A stretch of 6,014 nucleotides of DNA from Myxococcota bacterium (lineage in GTDB: Bacteria > Myxococcota > Polyangia > GCA-2747355 > JAKLHH01). The notes beneath the pieces are model-generated. The model did no database searches, was not told where the DNA came from, and saw only the letters and a list, made by a program, of their open reading frames with translations. Numbering within the stretch: position 1 is the stretch's first letter; each line of letters starts with the position of its first letter. Position numbers and translations under genes: made by a program. Below are positions 1 to 4,804 of the stretch, in pieces. The stretch covers positions 1-6,014 of the forward strand of contig JAKLHH010000511.1 of the NCBI GenBank assembly GCA_022710245.1, read 5' to 3'.

Positions 1-2
1 AG

Positions 3-1631
3 GTGCGCTCGCAGCTCGGTGCCGCGCGGCGCGACGGCGTGGGGCGGCTGATCATCGACACCGCGCTCACCGAGCTCCTGCGCGCCTACCAGAAGCCGGC
101 CGCCTTCCTCGAGGTGATCGGCAAGGCGGCCGGCGAGGCGAAGCGGCTCGGGCTCGCCACCGCCTACTACCTCACGGCCTTCGAGGTGCGGCGCGAGAAG
201 AAGGACCAGGGCGCCTCGCTCGCCGACTGCTGCCGCGACTGGGCGCAGGTCACCCTCGACGGCAAGCCCTTCATCAAGACCCGCTTCGGCAAGGACGAGT
301 TCTGGAACAAGAAGGGCGACGAGGCGCTCTGGGCCTGCCCGAACAACCCCGTCTGGAAGAAGACCTTCCTCGGCCTGGTGCAGGGCGCGGTGCGCAAGGG
401 CGCGCGCACGATCTTCCTCGACGTCCCCTACCTGCAGGGCGAGGGCAAGCAGGCGACCTGCCGCTGCCGGCACTGCCAGGCGCGCTTCAAGAAGGAGACG
501 GGCCAGAGCATCCCCGAGCGGCGCGCGCCCGGGAGCTACGCCTACCACCGCTGGCTCTGGTGGCGGCACGAGGTGATCGCGGGCTTCCTCCGCGACGTGC
601 GCGCGGCGATGCGGCAGGTCGACGGCCAGGCCTCCCTCGTCGTCGAGGAGCACCCCTCGTACGTGGACGGCGCGACCACCGCCACCGGGCTCGACGCCGG
701 CCTGATCGGCGGCGAGGTGGACCTCTTCGCGCACGAGTACTCGGCCCAGCAGTTCCAGGAGAAGCCGGTGGGCGCCGCCGAGCGCCTCGAGCTCGCCGCG
801 ACGCTCGCGCTCTACCGCGGCCTCGACGGGGAGCGGCCGAGCTGGGTGCTCTCCTACGCGCCCGACGTGGCGAGCTCGCGCGCGGCCGCCGCGCTCCACC
901 TCGCCTACGACGCCTCCTTCTGGGAGACCAAGGGCCCGGAGATGAACGGCACCACGGTCTCCCGCGCCTTTCGCAAGCAGCTCTTCGACTGGTACGCGAA
1001 GCAGCGGGGGGCCTTCGGCGCCACGCGCTCGCTCGCCGACGTGGGCGTCCTCTACTCGCCGGCCTCGCGTGACTTCGCGCCCGACCACTTCTGGCGCCTG
1101 CGCGAGGTGGTGAAGGTGCTCACCGAGGCGCGCGTCCCCTTCCGCGTCGTCTCGACCCGCGACCTCGGCGAGCTCCGCCACCTGAGGACGCTGGTGCTGC
1201 CCTCGGTGGTCGCCCTCGGCGAGCGCGAGGCGGCGGCGCTGCGCGGCGCGAGCGCGCGGCTCCTCGTCGTCGGCGAGCCGCCGGCGAAGGACGAGTGGGG
1301 GCTCGCGGCGCGCGACCACCGCCTGAAGTTCACCCGCGCCCCGGCGAGCCGCCTCGCGGCCTCGCTGGCCAGCGTCCCGCTCCGCGTCGAGGGGGGGCCG
1401 CTCGCGGTCACGCTGCTGCAGCGCGCCGGCGAGGTGCAGGTGCGCCTGGCGAGCTTGACGGGAGCCCCGGTCAAGGCCACCGTGAGCCTGCGCCTTGCCG
1501 GCGTGCGCGAGGCGACGCAGCTCGCGCTCCTCGGCAAGGAGGAACGCCTGGACCTGCAGCGCTCCGGTGATACGCTGCGGGCCTCGGTGACGGTCAAGGA
1601 CCTGCTCGTGCTCAGGCTGAGGATCCCATGA
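3..1631 (+). CDS. GH42-like (beta-galactosidase-type) TIM-barrel protein, 5' end cut by window edge
   Basis: Residues are numbered from the GTG at base 3. The frame is open to the left edge and the first strand of the barrel is missing, so the true start and any signal peptide probably lie outside. Residues about 20-340 look like a glycosidase (beta/alpha)8 barrel. C112 (in WACPNNP) and the cluster C153-x-C155-x2-C158 match the spacing of the four zinc-binding cysteines known from GH42 enzymes such as Thermus A4 beta-galactosidase. Residues about 345-430 (VGVLYSP to LVVGEP) resemble the Rossmann-like second GH42 domain, and 460-542 a small beta domain. The GH42 acid/base motif Asn-Glu before the cluster is replaced here by D140-V141, and I see no clear counterpart of the nucleophile Glu, so it may be catalytically altered or only bind sugar. 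The stop overlaps the start of the barrel gene. The fold call is fairly firm; substrate and activity are unknown. Confidence 0.8.
   Translation: MRSQLGAARRDGVGRLIIDTALTELLRAYQKPAAFLEVIGKAAGEAKRLGLATAYYLTAFEVRREKKDQGASLADCCRDWAQVTLDGKPFIKTRFGKDEFWNKKGDEALWACPNNPVWKKTFLGLVQGAVRKGARTIFLDVPYLQGEGKQATCRCRHCQARFKKETGQSIPERRAPGSYAYHRWLWWRHEVIAGFLRDVRAAMRQVDGQASLVVEEHPSYVDGATTATGLDAGLIGGEVDLFAHEYSAQQFQEKPVGAAERLELAATLALYRGLDGERPSWVLSYAPDVASSRAAAALHLAYDASFWETKGPEMNGTTVSRAFRKQLFDWYAKQRGAFGATRSLADVGVLYSPASRDFAPDHFWRLREVVKVLTEARVPFRVVSTRDLGELRHLRTLVLPSVVALGEREAAALRGASARLLVVGEPPAKDEWGLAARDHRLKFTRAPASRLAASLASVPLRVEGGPLAVTLLQRAGEVQVRLASLTGAPVKATVSLRLAGVREATQLALLGKEERLDLQRSGDTLRASVTVKDLLVLRLRIP
1618..1622 (+). 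promoter_or_regulatory. Ribosome binding site of the outer-membrane barrel gene
   Basis: TGAGG sits five bases before the ATG at 1628, inside the last codons of the upstream gene. It supports this ATG as the start and, with the ATGA overlap at 1628-1631, points to translational coupling of the two genes. Confidence 0.6.
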
Positions 1632-2908
1632 GACCCCTCGCGCTCCCCGCGCTCGTCGCGCTCCTCCTCTCGCTATCTCCGGCGGCGGCCGGCGCGGTCG
1701 GCCTCGGCGGCCGCTCGCCGATCGCGCCGACGCGCCCGTCGGTGTCGGGCAGCGGCCCCGGCTACTTCGACGGCAAGAGCTACCAGCTCGGCTTCTACCT
1801 GAACTCGCTCTTCGGCTACGAGTCGAACTACCGCGTGACGACGGTGTCGGTCGCCGGGAGCGGCGTCGTCGAGCTGGAGCTCGGCGGTGAGCTCCGCTAC
1901 CGGCCCTCGCGGGCGCTCCGGCTCTGGACCACCCTCGACGGGAGGGTCCGCGTCCCCTTCTCCGACACCGGCCTCACCGAGTACCTGGTCGAGCTGCCCG
2001 TGTTCTTCCTCTATCGCTTCGGCCCCGGGTTCGAGCTCAGCCTCGGCAACCACTTCGCCGTCGAGCGCTCCAAGACGCCGCCCATCTTCATGGACGTGGC
2101 CGACCTGCCGCCCGGCCAGTCGGCGTCGCTGAGCGGCACCACGATCCGCTACAGCGCGATCTACGAGAGCTTCCGGCCGGCGATCGCCTACCACTTCGGC
2201 AAGGTGGCGTTCATCGAGGCGGGGCCCTACTTCAGGGTCAAGCAGGTCAACTTCATCGAGAACCCCTACGGCAACGACCCGGACTACCGGCTCTTCGACC
2301 TCGGCGCTGACCTCGTCGGCAAGGTCTTCCTCTGGAGGGACCGCATCTCCCTCCGCGTCCACTACGACTTCGCGCACCGCATGTTCTCCAACTACCCGGC
2401 GAAGCCGGCCGCCTACATGCCGCCGCTCGCCGACACCCTGACCATGAACCGGCACATGGTCGGCGCGCAGCTTCGCTTCACCCTCTTCGGGCCGCTCGAT
2501 CTGATCGGCGGCTACACGCTGCGCCTCAACCGCGACAACGGCGGCTACTTCAGCTACCTCGATCACCTGCCGTCGGCCGGGCTCGCCCTCGACTGGCGCG
2601 AGCGCGTGCAGGCGAGCGCCACCTTCGGCTACCTCTGGCGCGGCTACACGGACCGCGCCATCTGCGAGGCGCAGCAGGTGCCGCCCGGCTCGGGCAAGTG
2701 GCTCGGCGGGGACTGCAAGAACGTGATGGACCCGGTGCGGCTGAGCCAGCGCGAGTCGGCGCTGCTCTTCAGCTTCCGGGGCGGGGTCACCATCACCAGC
2801 TGGCTGCAGGCGCTGGTGAGCTACGAGCTGGAGAAGGCGAGCTCGGACCTGGAGGACCTGCTGCCGGCGAACCACCGCGTGCTCGGCGGGCTCGGCGCCT
2901 CGCTCTAG
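1628..2908 (+). CDS. Outer-membrane beta-barrel protein with signal peptide
   Basis: 426 residues. The N-terminus is a classic Sec signal peptide: Arg at position 2, a hydrophobic stretch at about 4-18, then small residues with likely cleavage near Ala-Gly-Ala at 20-23. The mature part has no hydrophobic helix. It is a run of alternating amphipathic segments with many Tyr, Phe and Gly, for example 51-61, 82-91, 118-130, 134-143, 183-189, 193-204, 239-248, 277-287, 292-300, 317-334 and 380-400, typical of transmembrane beta-strands. The last residues, 416-426, would be the closing strand, although they end in Leu rather than the more usual Phe. C346 and C363 are the only cysteines after the signal region and lie in one long loop, so they may form a disulfide. 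The gene starts within the stop of the GH42-like gene and probably shares its transcript. The role could be export or uptake of a polysaccharide; the sequence does not show which. I do not recognise a named family. Confidence 0.8.
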   Translation: MRPLALPALVALLLSLSPAAAGAVGLGGRSPIAPTRPSVSGSGPGYFDGKSYQLGFYLNSLFGYESNYRVTTVSVAGSGVVELELGGELRYRPSRALRLWTTLDGRVRVPFSDTGLTEYLVELPVFFLYRFGPGFELSLGNHFAVERSKTPPIFMDVADLPPGQSASLSGTTIRYSAIYESFRPAIAYHFGKVAFIEAGPYFRVKQVNFIENPYGNDPDYRLFDLGADLVGKVFLWRDRISLRVHYDFAHRMFSNYPAKPAAYMPPLADTLTMNRHMVGAQLRFTLFGPLDLIGGYTLRLNRDNGGYFSYLDHLPSAGLALDWRERVQASATFGYLWRGYTDRAICEAQQVPPGSGKWLGGDCKNVMDPVRLSQRESALLFSFRGGVTITSWLQALVSYELEKASSDLEDLLPANHRVLGGLGASL

Positions 2909-2939
2909 TCTCTAGGCATCAGACTCGGTCGGGGCGTCG

Positions 2940-2955
2940 CCCTCACTGCTGAGGG
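2940..2955. terminator. Hairpin between convergent genes, possible bidirectional terminator
   Basis: CCCTCA-CTGC-TGAGGG forms a perfect six-base-pair stem with a four-base loop. It lies 32 bases after the barrel stop and includes the lipoprotein stop codon. A shorter competing stem (GGGC-GTC-GCCC, 2932-2942) overlaps it. No T-run follows on either strand, so classical intrinsic termination is doubtful. Confidence 0.35.
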
Positions 2956-3221
2956 GTCGTATTGGCGACCCATCCATTCACCGTGTTGACATACACGGCC
3001 TTCTTTCCGCAGCCCTCGACTCCGACCGTGCCCTCCGGATCTCCCAGGGCGGAAGAGCCTCTGATCTCCGTCAGCACGAGCTTGTCCTCGGGGCACGAGA
3101 GCTCAAAGGCAGCACGCTTCAAGCCCCTGGCCCTGAAGCTCTGCATGGTGGAGGTGCATCCAAAGAGGAGTGTCAACGTGCCGAGCAAGATGCCTGCTAC
3201 TGCCCTCACTGCGAATCGCAT
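2943..3221 (-). CDS. Small envelope lipoprotein
   Basis: 92 residues. A short basic N-terminus (R2, R6) is followed by a hydrophobic segment at about 7-20 and a lipobox LFGC with the acylated cysteine at C22, giving a mature lipoprotein of about 71 residues. The residues after the cysteine are T-S-T, with no Asp at +2, so by E. coli rules it would go to the outer membrane. The mature part has two further cysteines, C43 (in ELSCPEDKL) and C71 (in VEGCGKKAVYV), that could form a disulfide, and ends in a Trp-containing strand (NGWVANTT). From memory this layout (AAF-x-L-x-CP ... GVxGCGK-x-A-x-YV) recurs in short lipoproteins of myxobacteria, whose function is unknown. The ATG is chosen because a strong GGAGG lies five bases upstream. 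The gene is convergent with the barrel gene and downstream of the regulator on the same strand. Its GC content is lower than that of its neighbours. Confidence 0.8.
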   Translation of the reverse strand: MRFAVRAVAGILLGTLTLLFGCTSTMQSFRARGLKRAAFELSCPEDKLVLTEIRGSSALGDPEGTVGVEGCGKKAVYVNTVNGWVANTTPQQ

Positions 3222-3226
3222 TCGTC

Positions 3227-3231
3227 CCTCC
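3227..3231 (-). promoter_or_regulatory. Ribosome binding site of the lipoprotein gene
   Basis: On the minus strand GGAGG is followed by five bases (GACGA) and the ATG at 3221. It is the best Shine-Dalgarno match in the window and fixes the start of this short gene. Confidence 0.75.
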
Positions 3232-3410
3232 AGCCGTGTCAGACTCGAATCCTTGCTTCTTTACTACACAGCTGCCGCAAGAGTCGAGGGGCAGGCGAGC
3301 CCCTAACCCTGGATGTATCCGCCTTATTCACGGCGGCTGGACGCCGACGAGTGCGGTGCGCGACGAGGACTAGACTGGACGCTGCCAGCCACGGGAGGGC
3401 GGTCCTCTGG
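3232..3410. other. Non-coding spacer between regulator stop and lipoprotein ribosome site
   Basis: About 180 bases that contain the presumed 3' end of the regulator transcript and the leader or promoter of the lipoprotein gene. I found no convincing -35/-10 pair or -24/-12 element on the minus strand, so the lipoprotein gene may have an unusual promoter or be read from the regulator transcript. There are two inverted repeats. AGGGGC-N6-GCCCCT at 3287-3304 is a perfect six-base-pair stem without a T-run. The other is the bulged hairpin at 3387-3412, listed separately. Confidence 0.5.
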
Positions 3411-3412
3411 CT
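3387..3412 (-). terminator. Bulged hairpin at the stop codon of the Crp-FHA gene
   Basis: Outer arms AGCCA/TGGCT (3387-3391 and 3408-3412) and inner arms GAGG/CCTC (3395-3398 and 3404-3407) form a nine-base-pair stem with a three-base bulge and a five-base loop. It starts inside the TAG stop of the regulator. There is no T-run, so it could be an mRNA-stabilising 3' structure rather than a terminator. Confidence 0.3.
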
Positions 3413-4592
3413 ACGCCACCTCCGAGGACGACGACGGCGCGGCGGCAGGCGCGGACCACTCACCCGTCTCGCCGGCGGGCCGCGCTGGCGCGAGCTCCGA
3501 GCTCGGAGGCCTCCGCACGAAGTGGAAGCGCAGGGTGGTGCCGCCGACCTGGAGCAGGTCGTCGGCGCAGAGCACGGCGCGCCGGACCGGCTTGCCGTTG
3601 AGCATGGTCCCGTTGAGGGAGTCCAGGTCCTGCACCCAGAAGCGCCGCCCCGTGCTGCCGCGAAAGACGCGGCAGTGCGTCTCCGAGACCAGCTCGTCGG
3701 GCAGGCGCAGCTGGCAGGGCTCGTGCCTGCCGACGAGGAGCTCGCCCTCGAAGCGGAGCACGGTGCCGCGCAGGCGCGCCGGCCCCGAGACGATCTCGAG
3801 CTCGGCCGCCGGCAGCTGGTCTGGCTGGTAGATCCGGTCGACGCGCATCCCCAGCCGGTAGACGAGGCTGCCGGCGAGGGGCGCGGCGAGCTCCTCGAGC
3901 CGCTCGGGCTGGAGGAGGACGAGGCTGGCGCCGTGGCGGCCGAGGGTCCCCGCGCGCTGCCAGCTCGAGAGCACCAGCGCCACGGTGCGCCGCGCGGCGC
4001 CGACGGAGCCCGCGAGCTGCTGGTGCGAGAGCTGCCGCTCGATGACGATGGCGTCGCCGCGGCGCTGACCGAAGAGGTCCGCGTAGGCCATGATCAGGTT
4101 GGCCATGCGCTGCTCGACGGAGGCGAAGACCTGGAGCTCGTTCCGCGCCGAGACGCAGGCCGCGGCGGCGAGGTGGAGCAGGTGCTGCCGCGCGGCTGCC
4201 GGGTGCGCGGCGAGGAGCTCCTCGCAGACCTCGGGGGGGAGGGTCGCGACCTGCACCTCGTCCACCGCGGCCACGTCCTCGAGGAACGGCGCCCGGTGGA
4301 GCAGCGGGGCGTCGCCGAAGATCATCGGGGCGCGCGCGAGCCTCACGGTGGCGTCGCGGCCGTCGGCGGTGCGGTGGAGGACACGCGCCACGCCCGAGAG
4401 CAGGACCAGCAGGCAGGGCGGGCTCCCCTCGGTGACGAGGAGCGTGGCCGCCGGGTGCGTCTGGGCCGGGAAGCGCCTGGCCAGCTCCTCGCAGGCCTCC
4501 CGGCCCGCCGCGGCGAAGATGGGGTTCCTCAGCCAGAGGCCCACCAGCCCCTGCTCCTCCGCGGTGTCCCCCACGTGGCCTCTCGTTGCCAT
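3411..4592 (-). CDS. Crp/Fnr-type transcription regulator with C-terminal FHA domain
   Basis: 393 residues if the first ATG is used. Residues about 17-130 form the cyclic-nucleotide-binding-type beta-roll (FPAQTHPAATLLVTEG, then LLVLLSGVARVLHRTADGRD). The long dimer helix runs about 131-172. The winged helix-turn-helix is at about 185-230, with recognition region LSHQQLAGSVGAARRTVALVLSSW matching the Crp signature. A linker precedes an FHA domain at about 263-360 with all hallmark residues: G288-R289, S303-x2-H306, N327-G328-T329 and N332-G333, so phosphothreonine binding is likely. A Pro/Ser/Ala tail ends the protein. The phosphate-binding cassette (FGDAPLLHRAPFLEDVAAV, 92-110) lacks the Arg-Ser pair that contacts cAMP in E. 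coli Crp, so the ligand is probably different or absent. Inference: it links Ser/Thr kinase signalling to transcription. The ATG at 4592 has no Shine-Dalgarno; a GTG at 4544 (residue 17) has AGGAG nine bases upstream and fits the nearby promoter candidate better, giving 377 residues. Confidence 0.93.
   Translation of the reverse strand: MATRGHVGDTAEEQGLVGLWLRNPIFAAAGREACEELARRFPAQTHPAATLLVTEGSPPCLLVLLSGVARVLHRTADGRDATVRLARAPMIFGDAPLLHRAPFLEDVAAVDEVQVATLPPEVCEELLAAHPAAARQHLLHLAAAACVSARNELQVFASVEQRMANLIMAYADLFGQRRGDAIVIERQLSHQQLAGSVGAARRTVALVLSSWQRAGTLGRHGASLVLLQPERLEELAAPLAGSLVYRLGMRVDRIYQPDQLPAAELEIVSGPARLRGTVLRFEGELLVGRHEPCQLRLPDELVSETHCRVFRGSTGRRFWVQDLDSLNGTMLNGKPVRRAVLCADDLLQVGGTTLRFHFVRRPPSSELAPARPAGETGEWSAPAAAPSSSSEVA
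4554..4558 (-). promoter_or_regulatory. Ribosome site favouring a downstream GTG start for the regulator
   Basis: On the minus strand AGGAG (within GGAGGAG) lies nine bases before the GTG at 4544-4542. No comparable site precedes the ATG at 4592. The sixteen residues between the two starts (MATRGHVGDT...) resemble no part of a Crp fold. It decides between two starts, but only by motif. Confidence 0.45.
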
Positions 4593-4605
4593 GCGCGGTC
4601 CGCGG

Positions 4606-4622
4606 AGCAGGGGGCGTGCCAG
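4606..4622 (-). promoter_or_regulatory. Candidate sigma-54 (-24/-12) promoter of the regulator
   Basis: On the minus strand CTGGCACG-CCCC-CTGCT fits the sigma-54 consensus YTGGCACG-N4-TTGCW at all but one fixed position. The invariant GG and GC are ten bases apart, as required. Transcription would start near 4595, only about three bases before the ATG at 4592 but about 50 bases before the GTG at 4544, which has its own ribosome site. A chance match is possible in such GC-rich DNA. Confidence 0.45.
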
Positions 4623-4666
4623 GCGGGGCGAGAGGTAATCCCCATCATCACAGCCAGGTAGCGGCC

Positions 4667-4684
4667 GTCCTCGATCGAGAGGAC
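4667..4684. promoter_or_regulatory. Inverted repeat GTCCTC-N6-GAGGAC, possible operator
   Basis: Perfect six-base arms around GATCGA, with an overlapping eight-base palindrome TCGATCGA at 4671-4678. It directly abuts the next inverted repeat and lies about 80 bases upstream of the predicted transcription start of the regulator, where activator sites for sigma-54 promoters usually lie. No T-run, so not a likely terminator. Confidence 0.4.
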
Positions 4685-4700
4685 GTAACGAAAGTGTTAC
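4685..4700. promoter_or_regulatory. Inverted repeat GTAAC-N6-GTTAC, candidate Crp-family operator
   Basis: Perfect five-base arms around GAAAGT give a 16-bp site with the same 5-6-5 geometry as the E. coli Crp site (TGTGA-N6-TCACA), but with different arm bases. It stands out as AT-rich within GC-rich DNA and lies 93 bases upstream of the ATG of the Crp-FHA gene. Inference: a binding site for that regulator itself (autoregulation) or for an upstream activator. Confidence 0.45.
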
Positions 4701-4740
4701 TGCCGGGCCAGCGCGTAGCAGAAGCGTTGCGGGGAGGGCA

Positions 4741-4800
4741 GCGCTGCTCTCGAGCGCGCTGCTCTCGAGCGCGCTGCTATCAGGCGCGCTGCTCTCGAGC
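4741..4800. repeat. Four tandem copies of a 15-bp repeat
   Basis: The unit GCGCTGCTCTCGAGC occurs at 4741-4755, 4756-4770 and 4786-4800 without mismatch. The third copy, 4771-4785, has three changes (GCTATCAGGC at its end). Each intact unit holds CTCGAG, and the unit-to-unit joins create self-complementary AGCGC-GCT, so the RNA can form small stems (for example GCGCT/AGCGC at 4741-4757). The array begins four bases after the stop of the unrecognised minus-strand gene. It could act in the 3' end of that transcript or simply be a slippage-prone minisatellite. Confidence 0.9.
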
Positions 4801-4804
4801 GGCG

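Noticed and set aside
1673..2875. Minus-strand open frame of 400 codons opposite the barrel gene
   Set aside because: Its composition (Ala, Glu, Val, Arg) has no domain structure, whereas the plus strand encodes a signal peptide and beta-strands. It is a shadow of high GC content at third positions.
3287..3304. AGGGGC-N6-GCCCCT as an intrinsic terminator of the regulator
   Set aside because: The stem is perfect but lies about 107 bases after the stop codon and no T-run follows on either strand; a chance dyad is as likely.
2962..3306. Plus-strand open frame of 114 codons over the lipoprotein gene
   Set aside because: No ribosome site or recognisable feature. The minus-strand frame has a signal peptide, lipobox, paired cysteines and a strong Shine-Dalgarno.
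4648..4652. TGTGA on the minus strand as a classical Crp half-site
   Set aside because: The partner arm at six bases distance reads GGATT, not TCACA, so there is no dyad.
3351..4661. Plus-strand open frame of 436 codons opposite the regulator
   Set aside because: It is antisense to a clear Crp-FHA gene. Its product is a low-complexity Glu/Ala/Arg/Val-rich chain, the usual result of reading a GC-rich gene backwards.
4741..4800. Tandem repeats as a CRISPR array
   Set aside because: Units are 15 bp and directly adjacent, with no spacers and no cas genes nearby.
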